Shown in pieces: positions 25,932 through 35,228 of a DNA stretch of 64,000 nucleotides. The translations under genes were made by a program, and so were the position numbers. Under the pieces are notes generated by a model that was given only the letters and a program-made list of their open reading frames with translations, was not told where the DNA came from and ran no database searches. The stretch is taken from NCBI GenBank assembly GCA_041390625.1, contig JAWKPM010000004.1, positions 1 to 64,000 on the forward strand, read 5' to 3'. The DNA comes from RBC038 sp041390625. GTDB lineage: Bacteria > Chloroflexota > Dehalococcoidia > UBA2979. How positions within the stretch are numbered: position 1 is the first letter of the stretch; every line of letters starts with the position of its first letter.

Positions 25932-26820
25932 GCAGCGGGACGTCGCGTGTGAACGGGCGGTGCGGGTCGCCGATCATCGCCTCGCGCACGGCGCGGGCGA
26001 GCAGTTTCGTTCGGAGTCCGCGGTTGGGCGAGAACGCCATCGTGACGAGCTCACGCAGGGTCACGACGCCTACCCCTCGAAGGAACGAGTCGCGCCGGTA
26101 CAGGCGCCACATCAACAGCCGATTGCGGAGCACATAGTAGCGATGCCCTGGTGTCCCGGTCGGCACCTTTCGGTCGCCGAGGAACCAGAAATGGCGGTAG
26201 TTCACGGCGTGGTGTGTCGCGAGTGCGCCCGGGCAATAGAAGAGCGGCAGTCCGCCGGCCGCCAGACGCAATGAGAACTCGATGTCGACGCCGCCGAAGA
26301 AGAGGTCCGTCCGCGGCCCGCCCGCCCGACGAAGCGGCTCAGCGGGCACGAGCAGAGCGTGGAAGGCCAGCTCGCGGGTCGGGATGACCGTGTCGGGCAG
26401 TTCGTCGACGGAGCTGTAAGCGCTGCCATCGGGACGATGGAGGTCCCACACGATCTCGCCCTCGGGCGAGACGACGACGGCGCCGAGCGCGCAATCCGGC
26501 AGAGCTCCTGCCTTCGTGAGCAGCACCTCGAGACAGCGCCGCTCGAGGACACAATCGTCATCGACGTAGAGAACGTGCGTCGCGCCCCGCTCGAGGGCCA
26601 GATCGCCGCCGATGCTGAATCCGCCCGCCGCTCCGGTGTTCTCGCCAGTGCAAATCGCCTCCACCTGCGACGCGGGGTACATCCCCGCCATCATCGGCTC
26701 GGGCGTGTTCTCAACGAGCACGATGTGATCGGGTGGCCTCGTCTGGGCCAGCAGCGCGTCGATGGCCCCTCGGGCCTCGTTGACGCGGCCGAACGTGGCC
26801 ACAACGGCGATACAGCGCAC
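25924..26820 (-). CDS. Glycosyltransferase family 2 (galactofuranosyl/rhamnosyl type)
   Basis: A 298-residue GT-A enzyme: MRCIAVVATFGRVNEARGAIDALLAQT at the N-terminus, the ENTGAAGGFSIGGDLALE block and the metal-binding DDD in HVLYVDDDCVLE, then FFGGVDIEFSLRL. This set resembles GlfT/galactofuranosyl-type GT2s. The GTG start follows GAGGAG. It is transcribed together with the polymerase gene and transfers a sugar on the cytoplasmic side. Confidence 0.87.
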   Translation of the reverse strand: MRCIAVVATFGRVNEARGAIDALLAQTRPPDHIVLVENTPEPMMAGMYPASQVEAICTGENTGAAGGFSIGGDLALERGATHVLYVDDDCVLERRCLEVLLTKAGALPDCALGAVVVSPEGEIVWDLHRPDGSAYSSVDELPDTVIPTRELAFHALLVPAEPLRRAGGPRTDLFFGGVDIEFSLRLAAGGLPLFYCPGALATHHAVNYRHFWFLGDRKVPTGTPGHRYYVLRNRLLMWRLYRRDSFLRGVGVVTLRELVTMAFSPNRGLRTKLLARAVREAMIGDPHRPFTRDVPLHA

Positions 26821-27092
26821 GAGTCACTCCTCGGTGGGACGCGGCGGATACGGTCACGCGCGCGATCGCGGGACGACTTCGAAGATATCGGCCGTTGGGC
26901 TGCGATGCCATCAATGGAACGCATGGGACATCCGAAATCCGCCCTTCGGAGGGCCTGCCAGAACGTCCGAAACCGTAGACAGACAGGCCCGCTCAGGTAT
27001 CCTTGATCGCGACGTAAGCGCGACATGCGGCAACTCCTACCCGAACTACGTTCGTGCCGGCACGCGCAGCTACGTCGCGGGGGGCGGGGTAC
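26821..27092. other. Divergent intergenic region
   Basis: A 272-bp spacer between the GT2 gene and the first SPWN secreted gene. It should carry both promoters. No repeat or RNA structure is clear. Confidence 0.45.
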
Positions 27093-28358
27093 ATGCGTTC
27101 GTCTTCACGATCGCTGACGCGAGCCATTGGCGTCATCGCAGTCGCCCTTGGTCTCCTCGGCGCCTTCCTATTCGCATCGCATGGGCCGACGGCCGAGGCG
27201 CAGGGGCCTCGGATCGCCGGCAACATCCCCTACGCCGGCGGCCTATCGCTCGTCGTGTGGAACGGCGGGTCGACGTCCGACCTCGTAAACGAGGTTCAGT
27301 CCTCCGGCTGCCTGGAGCCGACGATCTGGAGCGAAGGCGGCGGCTCGTTCGTTGTATATGTCGTCGGCGCGCCCCAGCAGGTGAACGCACGATGGAACAC
27401 GCTGTACGGGGCGGGGCCGTCATCCGGTCAGGTGCTCGTGCTGCGCTGTGCGCGGGATCCGTTCCTGTGGCCGTTCGCCAGCGACTCCCCCTGGAATACA
27501 CCCATCGGCTCCGCGGCCGTCTACGGCAGCCCGACCGACGAGATGACGCGCGACCTCCTGAGGCTGGGGATCGGCATTAACTCCGCGACGTGGTCGCATC
27601 CGGTGTTCCACGCCTCAACGAGCGACCCGGAGCGGCGCACCGAGGTCGACGGGACCACCTACGCCTTCATTCGCGTACCCGACTCCGCGGAGCCGGCACT
27701 CCCATCCCTGCGTGAGACGAACACGGCCGACGCGCACCTGCACATCGTCGACCCGGAAAGCAGGTACGTGTACGAGTTCTACGCCGCCAGCCGCCTGGGT
27801 GACGGCACCGTGCGCGCGCGACGCGCGGAGCGCATCGCTCTGGACGGCAGTGGCCTCGCGGACAACCGAGGTCAGAGCATCGGTGTGCGTGCGTACGGGG
27901 GCTCCGCGATCGCCGGGCTCATTCGCCGCTGGGAACTCGAGCAGGGGTACATCCCCCACGTGCTGGCCATCGCCCTCGATTCCCAGCTCATGAAGCTGGG
28001 TCCCGTGTGGCCGGCCACCACCGAGGACCGAACCGGGCCGTCGGTCTACAAAGGCTCGATCCCCATGGGCACGCTGATTGCCATCCCGCCCGATGTGAAT
28101 CTGCAGTCTCTGGGCCTGAGCCCCTCTGGCTTCGCGCTGGCGCGCGCCCTTCAGGACTACGGCGCCTATGTCACCGACGCCGCGAGCGGCGGCGTGAAGT
28201 TCTACGCGGAGACGGCGGCGAGCGACCTGCTCGAGGACGTGCGTGCGGACCTCGACAAGATCTTCCCGTACCTCCGACCAGTGCTGAACAACTCAGAGGA
28301 TGCCCCGGGAGGAGGGGGACGGCCTCGAGCGCCGATTGCTCCGACACTGGCCCGCTAG
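27093..28358 (+). CDS. Secreted SPWN-domain protein A (one N-terminal module)
   Basis: A 421-residue protein. The ATG at 27093 follows a G-run; the frame runs back to 27054. It has a signal peptide (about 1-37), one ~70-residue module (about 45-118) with GLSLVVWNGG and VVYVVGAPQQVN, and from residue ~121 the ~300-residue SPWN domain. That domain contains RDPFLWPFASDSPWNTPIGS, TWSHPVFHASTSDP, ADAHLHIVDPES, RGQSIGVRAYGGSAIAG-type, GPVWPATTEDRT and LARALQDYGAYVTDAASGG blocks. It resembles uncharacterised secreted actinobacterial proteins, but I cannot name the function. Two paralogues lie within 7 kb. Confidence 0.82.
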   Translation: MRSSSRSLTRAIGVIAVALGLLGAFLFASHGPTAEAQGPRIAGNIPYAGGLSLVVWNGGSTSDLVNEVQSSGCLEPTIWSEGGGSFVVYVVGAPQQVNARWNTLYGAGPSSGQVLVLRCARDPFLWPFASDSPWNTPIGSAAVYGSPTDEMTRDLLRLGIGINSATWSHPVFHASTSDPERRTEVDGTTYAFIRVPDSAEPALPSLRETNTADAHLHIVDPESRYVYEFYAASRLGDGTVRARRAERIALDGSGLADNRGQSIGVRAYGGSAIAGLIRRWELEQGYIPHVLAIALDSQLMKLGPVWPATTEDRTGPSVYKGSIPMGTLIAIPPDVNLQSLGLSPSGFALARALQDYGAYVTDAASGGVKFYAETAASDLLEDVRADLDKIFPYLRPVLNNSEDAPGGGGRPRAPIAPTLAR

Positions 28359-28441
28359 CGGCAGTCGCCCCGCCTGTGGTTGGTACCTGAGTAGTCCATG
28401 GCGCACGCAAGGATGCGGCGACGGAGCTCAGGTGGGGAACC

Positions 28442-29371
28442 TTGGCGATTCATGGATTGATGGTGGTCAAGGACGAGGCCGACATCGTCGGGCAGACGCT
28501 GGATGCGGCGCTCACGTGGTGCGACAACGTCTACGTCTTCGACAATGGAAGCACCGACGGGACCTGGGAACTGGTACGGGAGATGGCCGGGCGACACCCG
28601 GCAATCGTGCCCTTCGCCAGCGAGGCCGTGCCGTTTCACCAGGGGCTCCGAGGCACGCTCTACCGACACTTTCGTCGTCGGGCGCGGCCGGGGGACTGGT
28701 GGTGCAAGCTCGACGCCGATGAGTTCTACATCGATGACCCGCAGACGTTCCTCGCTCGGATCCTGCCTCGGAACAACGAAGTGTGGTCGTCCTCGTTCCA
28801 GTACTACTTCACCGACGTCGACGCGCGGCGCTGGGAGGCTGATCCGTCCTGCTTCGCCGGGCCGGGCCCGATTGAAGAGCGCATTCGCCATTACAAGAAC
28901 AACTGGTCCGAGCTCCGCTTCTTCCGGGAGTCACCCGGCCTCGAGTGGCGCGAGGACGAGCACGGCATGCCCATCGGTCCGGCGCCGCTCGGCCTGTTTG
29001 GGGTCAGTCCGCGTCGCATCCGGCTGAAGCACTACCAGTACCGCTCGCCCGAGCAGATCCAGCGGCGGCTCGACTCGCGGCTGCAGGCGCCAGGCGTCGC
29101 GTTCCGCCACGAGAAGCGAGCGAACTGGCTGATGTCGACGTTCGGAGCCCCCGCGGGGTTCGAGGAGCCTGCCGCATCGGTGGCCGTCGAGGAGGCCGCG
29201 CCCAGCTGGCGTGATCGAGTCGTCCCGGCGGAACTGCTGAATCGCGACGACGGCACGGGCTCGTATCTCTCGGATCCGACCGCCTTGCCTCAGCTCCCTG
29301 TCGCGCACCGAGAGCTGCGCCGGTTGCGCGCGCGGGGAATGGCGCTGCGCTGGCGCGTCCTTCACCGATAG
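28442..29371 (+). CDS. Glycosyltransferase family 2-like (intact paralogue)
   Basis: A 309-residue protein with MVVKDEADIVGQTLDAAL, YVFDNGSTDGTW and the metal-binding GDWWCKLDADEFYIDDP motif. The start is probably TTG at 28442, with GGTGGGGA upstream. It is the intact copy of the frameshifted gene at 19833-20782, sharing nearly every block to the C-terminus. It follows the SPWN protein A gene by 83 bp and may be co-transcribed with it. Its acceptor could be a glycan or the surface proteins encoded nearby; this is inference. Confidence 0.85.
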   Translation: MAIHGLMVVKDEADIVGQTLDAALTWCDNVYVFDNGSTDGTWELVREMAGRHPAIVPFASEAVPFHQGLRGTLYRHFRRRARPGDWWCKLDADEFYIDDPQTFLARILPRNNEVWSSSFQYYFTDVDARRWEADPSCFAGPGPIEERIRHYKNNWSELRFFRESPGLEWREDEHGMPIGPAPLGLFGVSPRRIRLKHYQYRSPEQIQRRLDSRLQAPGVAFRHEKRANWLMSTFGAPAGFEEPAASVAVEEAAPSWRDRVVPAELLNRDDGTGSYLSDPTALPQLPVAHRELRRLRARGMALRWRVLHR

Positions 29372-29383
29372 CGAAGGACCGAG

Positions 29384-29426
29384 CGCGAGGCAGTCCGGCA
29401 GCTGTCCACCACCGGCCTGCCTCGCG
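29384..29426. terminator. Possible bidirectional terminator
   Basis: A 10-bp inverted repeat, CGCGAGGCAG / CTGCCTCGCG, with a 23-nt loop lies between the convergent GT2 and SPWN B genes. The loop has its own CCGG pairing. No T-run. Confidence 0.45.
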
Positions 29427-29436
29427 ATGACTCGGG

Positions 29437-31425
29437 CTACGGCGCCACGAGTGCGGGCGCGAGGGGGGCACGAGGCGTGCCGCCGCCACCCACGTTCGAG
29501 GCGCTGTTGTTCAGCACCGGCTGGAGCAGCGGACCGATCTTGCTCAGATCGCCCCGCATGCCACCCAGCAGCGAAGACGCGCTGGGCTCCGCGTAGAACT
29601 TCACCCCACCCTGGGCGGCGTCGGTCACGTACGCACCGTAGTCCTGCAGCGCTCGTGCCAGCACCATGCCGCCGGAGGACAACCCGAGGCTGTTCAGGTC
29701 GACATCGGCCGGGATGCCGATGAGCGAGCCCATGGGGATCGTGCCGTGGTAGTTGGTCTGCGCCGTGCGATCCTCAGTCGTCGCCGGCCACACCGGGCCC
29801 ATCTTCAGGAGACTGGTGTCGAGGGCAATCGCCAGCGCGTGACGGATCTGACCCTGCTCGACCTCCCAGCGGCGAATGAGACCGGCGACAGCCGAGCCGC
29901 CGTACGCCCGCACGCCGATGCTCTGGCCTCGGCTGGCAGCGATGCCCGAGCCGAAGAGGTCAATGACCTCGTGGCGGCGCGTGAGGAGATTGCCGTTCGA
30001 GTCACGCTGCGTCGCGTAGAGCTCGTGCAGCGTGCGGTGGTCAGGCGACACGATGTGGAGATGAGCGTCGGCGCTCGACAGCTCCGCCAGGGACGGAAGT
30101 GCCGGCTCTGCGTTGTTCGGCACTGGGATGCTGGTGATAACCGACCCACGCTCGACGATGTCACGCACCGGATCGCTCGACGAGGCGAGGTAGATCGGGT
30201 GCGACCAGACGCTGGCATTGATGCCGTAGCTACCTGAGTGGAGGTTGATCGTCATCGGGTGGCTGCTGCCCGCGAACTGGGCGCCTGAGCCCAGCGGCAT
30301 GTTCCACGGCGACTGGCTCGAGAACGGCCACAGGAAAGGGTCTCGCGTGCCCGGGGGCGGTCCGGCGACCACCACCGTCGGCGTCGCGGTCGGTGAGGGA
30401 GTCGGCGATGGCGTCGGCGTGGAAGTCGACGGGGGCGCCGTCGGCGTCGGGCTCGGGGTGGGAGACGGCGTCGAGGCACGCGCCGTCGGTGACGGCGTCG
30501 GAGTCGACGTCGATGCAACCGTCGGAGCAGACACCGTCGGCGTCGGAGTAGGCGTCGCGCTCGAGGCCGCGCTGGGCGCAGACGAGGCCCCGCCACCACC
30601 GACACCGGTGGGCGGAGGCCCGGCGACCACGACGGAAGGCGGTGTCGCCGCCGCCGCCGAGGGCGCTTGTTCGCTCGGGAGTGAGCCGGCGGGCACCGAC
30701 GCCAGGACCACCTGCCCCGGGGTACCGGTCAGCTCAGCCGCGAACCGGGAGTCGGTCAGCGAGCGGCGCATCCAAACGACGGTGTCTGGACTCAACGGGA
30801 TCGACTGTGCGAGGCGGTTGACCGCACTCGGCGCCCCGGGCGTGTAGATCAGCGTCCGCTGCGCACGAGGCTCGAAGAAGGCGACGATTGCCGGCTCGAA
30901 GTCCTGCGCCTGCACCAGCTCCTCGATGGAGCTCGTCCCGGCGACGCCGAGCGTCAGCCCTCCCCGAGGAGGAACCGGCAGACGGCCGGGCGAGCCCTCG
31001 GGAACGGTCGCGCCGGTCAGCGCCTGCATCGTTGAGTCCATCCGGATCTCGGACGTGTCATTCGCTGCGCGGCGAACCCAGACGATGGTCTCGGGCCCGA
31101 GCACGTCGTGCGTGAGGGTGTTCACGGCGCTCGGCGCGCCGGGGATGTAGATGTGGAATCGCTGACCGACGAGGTCGAACGCTGCGATCGAGGCCACTCG
31201 GAAGGGCAAGTGCCGCGCGAGTTCGACTGGGTCCTCGACGGTCGCGGGACCGACGGTCAGGCCGCCCGGAGGCGGCGGGTAGAACGCAGTAATCGCATCG
31301 GGGTCGGTCGCGTCGGCCCGCACGATCCGTTCGATCGTCGGTCCGCCGGCGTAGACCACCAGGAAGGCTGCAAGAATGGTGGGAGCGATGAGTAGCCGGA
31401 GTGTGACTCGATTGAGTCGGTGCAT
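29437..31425 (-). CDS. Secreted SPWN-domain protein B (two N-terminal modules)
   Basis: A 662-residue protein with a membrane/signal segment (about 10-28). Two modules follow at about 50-120 and 150-222, each ending in IPGAPSAVN or TPGAPSAVN plus a V-W-x-RR strand. A long Thr/Pro/Ser linker follows, and from ~360 comes the SPWN domain (RDPFLWPFSSQSPWNMPLGS, SHPIYLASSSDP, ADAHLHIVSPDHRT, RGQSIGVRAYGGSA, GPVWPATTEDRT, ALQDYGAYVTDAAQGG). The start has AAAGGA upstream. The domain is strongly similar to proteins A and C. The architecture suggests a surface-exposed binding or modifying protein on a glycosylated stalk. Function unknown. Confidence 0.83.
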   Translation of the reverse strand: MHRLNRVTLRLLIAPTILAAFLVVYAGGPTIERIVRADATDPDAITAFYPPPPGGLTVGPATVEDPVELARHLPFRVASIAAFDLVGQRFHIYIPGAPSAVNTLTHDVLGPETIVWVRRAANDTSEIRMDSTMQALTGATVPEGSPGRLPVPPRGGLTLGVAGTSSIEELVQAQDFEPAIVAFFEPRAQRTLIYTPGAPSAVNRLAQSIPLSPDTVVWMRRSLTDSRFAAELTGTPGQVVLASVPAGSLPSEQAPSAAAATPPSVVVAGPPPTGVGGGGASSAPSAASSATPTPTPTVSAPTVASTSTPTPSPTARASTPSPTPSPTPTAPPSTSTPTPSPTPSPTATPTVVVAGPPPGTRDPFLWPFSSQSPWNMPLGSGAQFAGSSHPMTINLHSGSYGINASVWSHPIYLASSSDPVRDIVERGSVITSIPVPNNAEPALPSLAELSSADAHLHIVSPDHRTLHELYATQRDSNGNLLTRRHEVIDLFGSGIAASRGQSIGVRAYGGSAVAGLIRRWEVEQGQIRHALAIALDTSLLKMGPVWPATTEDRTAQTNYHGTIPMGSLIGIPADVDLNSLGLSSGGMVLARALQDYGAYVTDAAQGGVKFYAEPSASSLLGGMRGDLSKIGPLLQPVLNNSASNVGGGGTPRAPLAPALVAP

Positions 31426-32041
31426 GTTCGACCGTCCTTTCGCACAGCGTTCACGCTCCGAGACACATCGCGATCGGGAGCAGGAATGGAGAGATGCGCT
31501 CAGTTCTCGTTCGCGGGTATCGCCTCATGTCGGCGACGCATCACTTCGACCCCGAAGAACCTCCTTCTTCGCGGAGAGTCGGAAGTCGGCGCTGCCAACT
31601 TGAGCAAGGGAAACCGGCGCGAATCGCTAGCGTGATGCGCCCTTGCCGGCGGGACACATCGCGGTCGATCCGTGCTGACTCATTCAACTTCTCGGGCTGC
31701 GATCTCCGCCTCGGAGCCGGCCCTGAGCCGCCTCGGAATTCGCGATCTAACGGACGGTCAAAACCGCGCAGGGATTCGAGTGGACTTCCTTAAGGAGAAG
31801 CCCCGAGGCACGCATGACCCGGGGCCCCACTGGAAGGCGCCGGCGCGCGACCTCGAAGACGGAGCCTGGCCGTCGCACCACAACCGTGCTGAAGAGGCGA
31901 AGAGAAGCCCGGAATCCATAGAAGACAGCGCTGGATTGCCCGCACGCTGCGTCCTCGACGCAGCGCATCCGCGCTCAGTACGGTGGATGGCGGTGACACA
32001 CGGTACGGAAGCGGCCGACGCCTCGGAGGGACCCGCCCCTG
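31426..32041. other. Long gap, no gene recognised
   Basis: A 616-bp divergent spacer, visibly poorer in GC and in the CCTCGA word than its flanks. It should carry promoters for SPWN B and the lipoprotein. A 35-codon basic open frame starts at 31814 but has no homology I recognise. No tRNA, repeat or hairpin stands out. Confidence 0.5.
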
Positions 32042-32800
32042 ATGACTCGTGGGAAGCGGTCGTGGCTCGTCGCGTGGCTGCTGGCGGGTGCACTTGCCGC
32101 GACGGCCGGGTGCTTCGGCGGCGATGACGGGGGTGGTGCTCCCGCGTCTGGCATCGATCGTGGCTCGCTGGTGCTTCCGGACCTCGTGCCCGGGCTCACC
32201 GGCGACCTGACGATGTTGGAAGCCCCAGACGGAACGCGATTGCTGCTGTTCTCGTCCTCACTCGAGAACCGGGGTGCGGGCGCGTTCCGGCTCGTCGGGG
32301 ATGAAGAACGCATCGAGCAGGTCGTCACGGATGCCTCGGGCCGAGAGGCCCGCACCCCCATCACCGGGGTGCTGCAGTTCGGCCAGGACGGGTCCGAGCG
32401 CTGGCTGTTCCGTGGCTTGCTGAGCTTTCGACTGACGTCAGATGACGGCAACGGCGGCCGCACGTTGCACGCGACCGGATACGCGGCGCTCTGCGTCTAT
32501 GACGCCCTGCCGATCGAGAGCGGCAGACCGGGCAATGACGATGGCTGCGGCGACGCCGACGAGGCGTCAGTGGACATGCACCTGTCGCCGGGGTTTCGGG
32601 TGGAGGCGCCCTGGTACCAGCCCGGTTTGAGCGTGGACATGACCGGGCTCGCCGACGGCCGGTACCGCCTCGAGGCGCTCGTGTACCCGGGGGCGATGGT
32701 CGCGGAGTCCGACCTCACCAACAACCGACAGGTGCTCGATTTCGAGGTGCGCTCAGGCTCGCCACTCGGGCCGACGATCGTCCTCGACGAGCCAAGCTGA
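32042..32800 (+). CDS. Lipoprotein with lysyl-oxidase-like fold
   Basis: A 252-residue protein with a signal peptide and lipobox (ATAGC), then LPDLVPGL, LLFSSSLENRGAGAFRLVG, GYAALCVYDALP and PWYQPGLSVDMTGLADGRYRLEALVYP followed by AESDLTNN. The order of blocks recalls the lysyl-oxidase (PF01186) family, though the copper-binding His cluster is not evident (one His in MHLSPGF), so catalytic activity is doubtful. It sits alone between two SPWN secreted genes and may act with them at the cell surface. GGAGGGA lies 10 nt before the ATG. Confidence 0.7.
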   Translation: MTRGKRSWLVAWLLAGALAATAGCFGGDDGGGAPASGIDRGSLVLPDLVPGLTGDLTMLEAPDGTRLLLFSSSLENRGAGAFRLVGDEERIEQVVTDASGREARTPITGVLQFGQDGSERWLFRGLLSFRLTSDDGNGGRTLHATGYAALCVYDALPIESGRPGNDDGCGDADEASVDMHLSPGFRVEAPWYQPGLSVDMTGLADGRYRLEALVYPGAMVAESDLTNNRQVLDFEVRSGSPLGPTIVLDEPS

Positions 32801-32836
32801 CGGACGCGCGTCAGGGTTGCTCGGTCCTGACATGAC

Positions 32837-32867
32837 GAAGGGGCCTCGCTGGTCGCGAGGCCCCTTC
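32837..32867. terminator. Strong bidirectional terminator
   Basis: A 13-bp stem, GAAGGGGCCTCGC / GCGAGGCCCCTTC, with a TGGTC loop and ATTGTGT after it sits between the convergent lipoprotein and SPWN C genes. Confidence 0.85.
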
Positions 32868-32895
32868 ATTGTGTCTTCGCGCGTCGACCGAGGCG

Positions 32896-34881
32896 CTACG
32901 GGGTCGACAGCGGCGGCGCCATCGGGGCGCGTGGCGTGCCACCGCCACCCACTGAGCTCTGGCTGTTGTTGACCACCGGGCGCAGCAGCGGCACGAGCTT
33001 GTCGAAGTCGCTTCGCATGCTCCCGAGGAGCGAGTCCGCGGAGGGCTCCGCGTACAGCGTGACCCCACCGCGAGCCGCGTCCACCACGTAACCGCCGTAG
33101 TCCTGCAACGCGCGCGCGAGCATGCGGCCATTCCCGCTCAGACCAAGCGAGTTGATGTCCACGTTCGCGGGCAGCGCGAGGAGCGTGCCCATCGGGATCG
33201 TGCCGCTGTACGAGGAGTCGGCAGTCCGGTCCTCGACCGTCGCGGGCCAGACCGGCCCCTGCTTGAGCAGGCTCGTGTCGAGCGCGAACGCAAGCGCATG
33301 ACGGATCTCGCCTGCCTCGATCTCCCAGCGTCGGAGGAGGCCACCGATGGCAGAGCCGCCATACGCCCGGGTGCCGATCGTCGCGCCCCGGCTCGAGGCG
33401 ATGCCGCTCCCGAGCAGGTCGATCGTCTCAGCACGGCGGGCGACGAAATCACCACCGTCAGGCTTCGTCGCGTACATCTCGTACAACGTGCGGTGGTCCG
33501 GCTGCACGATGTGCAGGTGTGAGTCCGAAGACGAGAGCTCGGCCAAAGTGGGCCGCGACGGCTCGGCGTTGTTCGGGATCCGCACCGTCGCGTACGTCTC
33601 GCCGTTCACAATGATGCGACGCAGGGGGTCGCTGGACGAAGCGAGGTAGACCGGGTGCGACCACACGCTCGAGTTGATCGAGCCGCCCCGGCTTCGGAGC
33701 TGCTGGCTCATCGCGTTGCTGTCGGACGCGTACTGAGCACCCGACCCGATCGGGAAGTTCCACGGCGAGCTGGATGCAAACGGCCAGAGGAACGGGTCAC
33801 GTGTGCCAGGCGCGGGCGAGTACGGCTGGGCGGCCGCCGCCGTCGGCGTAGGTGCGGGTGTCGAAGTTCGGGCAGCCGTTGGCGTCGGAGTGGGTGTGCG
33901 AGCGGCAGCCGTCGCCGTGGGAGTCGGTGCCGTGGTGGAGGTGGGCGGCGCCGAGGTGGCCTGTCGCGGAGCCTGCGTCGGCTGGGGAGCCGGTGGAGCT
34001 GCCACGATGACTGGCGGGGGCGACGCCCCTCCGCCCTGATCACCCGAGGAGGCCGGCACGATCGCGCCGCCACCGCCGCCGTCGCCCGTTACGACGAGCG
34101 ATTCTGGCGAAGCGGTCTCGGTCGCGGTCGCCGTGGCAACGGGCGGGCCTGCGACCGTCACAGGGTTCGGGATCGGCCCGGCGTAGCCGGATGGAACCAC
34201 GTTCTGCGTCGCAATGTCGATCGGGTCGCGCCGAATGATCACGACGGACTCGGGCGAGAGGTTCAGTTCCGACAGAGTGTTGGCGCCTTCAGGAGCACCG
34301 GGCAGATACGTCAGGTAGAGCTGCGTCTCGACGTCGAGAACCAGGATGCTCTCCACGACGAAGGGCTGCGCGAGCATCAACTCGACGGGGTTGGCGGTGT
34401 TCGCGATGCCCTCGGTAAGTCCACCGGGAGGGGGCACGGGTAGGGAGGCGACACCGGTCGAGGCGGCGGCGCTCGCGGAGTCGATGTTCGTCGGGCCGCC
34501 GACGGTAAGCGGCGCAAGATCGGTCGCGCGCCGTCGCAGCGTGACCGGGGTGTCGGGCGTCACTGAGTCAGGCTGCAACGTGTTCACGGCATCAGGCGCG
34601 CCCGGGACGAAGACCCGGTAGGTCTGTGCAGTGATGTCGAGGACGGAGATCGACTCCACATCGAAGCTCTGGCCGGCTGCGAGCGCGGCGAGGTCGCTCG
34701 TGCCAGCGACGCCCTTGACGAGGCCACCGGGGCGGGGCGCCGGGAACTCGTTGACCTCGACTTCCTCCGTGGCGGCGAACAGCGGAGGTAAGACCACCAG
34801 GCTCGCAACCAGCGCGGCGGCCAACAGGACACCGAATCCGAAGGTGAGCCGAGTTACTCGTCGATTGCGAAGCAATGCCAT
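32896..34881 (-). CDS. Secreted SPWN-domain protein C (two N-terminal modules)
   Basis: A 661-residue protein. The ATG at 34881 follows GGAGG by nine bases; the open frame continues to 34983. A signal/membrane segment (about 11-36) precedes two modules at about 48-118 and 147-219, containing FVPGAPDAVNTL and YLPGAPEGANTL. A Gly-rich then Thr/Pro/Ala linker follows, and the SPWN domain starts near 360 (RDPFLWPFASSSPWNFPIGS, SHPVYLASSSDP, SDSHLHIVQPDHRT, GTRAYGGSAIGG, GPVWPATVEDRT, ALQDYGGYVVDAARGG). It is the closest relative of protein B, and both face the same way around the lipoprotein gene. Function unknown. Confidence 0.83.
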   Translation of the reverse strand: MALLRNRRVTRLTFGFGVLLAAALVASLVVLPPLFAATEEVEVNEFPAPRPGGLVKGVAGTSDLAALAAGQSFDVESISVLDITAQTYRVFVPGAPDAVNTLQPDSVTPDTPVTLRRRATDLAPLTVGGPTNIDSASAAASTGVASLPVPPPGGLTEGIANTANPVELMLAQPFVVESILVLDVETQLYLTYLPGAPEGANTLSELNLSPESVVIIRRDPIDIATQNVVPSGYAGPIPNPVTVAGPPVATATATETASPESLVVTGDGGGGGAIVPASSGDQGGGASPPPVIVAAPPAPQPTQAPRQATSAPPTSTTAPTPTATAAARTPTPTPTAARTSTPAPTPTAAAAQPYSPAPGTRDPFLWPFASSSPWNFPIGSGAQYASDSNAMSQQLRSRGGSINSSVWSHPVYLASSSDPLRRIIVNGETYATVRIPNNAEPSRPTLAELSSSDSHLHIVQPDHRTLYEMYATKPDGGDFVARRAETIDLLGSGIASSRGATIGTRAYGGSAIGGLLRRWEIEAGEIRHALAFALDTSLLKQGPVWPATVEDRTADSSYSGTIPMGTLLALPANVDINSLGLSGNGRMLARALQDYGGYVVDAARGGVTLYAEPSADSLLGSMRSDFDKLVPLLRPVVNNSQSSVGGGGTPRAPMAPPLSTP

Positions 34882-35228
34882 CGCGCGGGTGCCTCCAAGA
34901 GCTCGAGCGGCGCTCGCCATAAACGGGGCCGCGGAACAGTCGACGCACCGCATCGGCTCGGACGAGCCTGGAACCCCCGCCATCGAAGATACACTGAATC
35001 GCTGCGCCGTAGCACAGTTTCCGGCGGTGGTTCTTCAGGTTCGTTCCGACAGCACAGGCGGCGCTGTGCGCAGTGGTGGGGTCGGTTGGCTGCCAAGGAG
35101 GGTAAGGGCCGACGGCGTTCTGCGGGCCCCCAGACTTGGGCTTCTTGTAGACAGATTACCCACACGCCTGAGGGCACGCGGTAGGGCCGTCGCGGAGGCC
35201 GTTCGGATTGGGTCGGGCGGTTGGTGCT
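34882..35228. other. Intergenic gap upstream of SPWN C
   Basis: A 347-bp spacer between the SPWN C start and the end of the ABC exporter gene, on the same strand. It likely holds the SPWN C promoter. I see no gene or clear structure. Confidence 0.45.

Noticed and set aside
31814..31921. 35-codon basic peptide with AAGGAG upstream
   Set aside because: The spacing from Shine-Dalgarno is too long, the product is a low-complexity Arg-rich run, and there is no supporting homology.
31426..32041. Possible tRNA or small RNA in the long gap
   Set aside because: No cloverleaf, no T-loop consensus and no strong hairpin could be found by eye.
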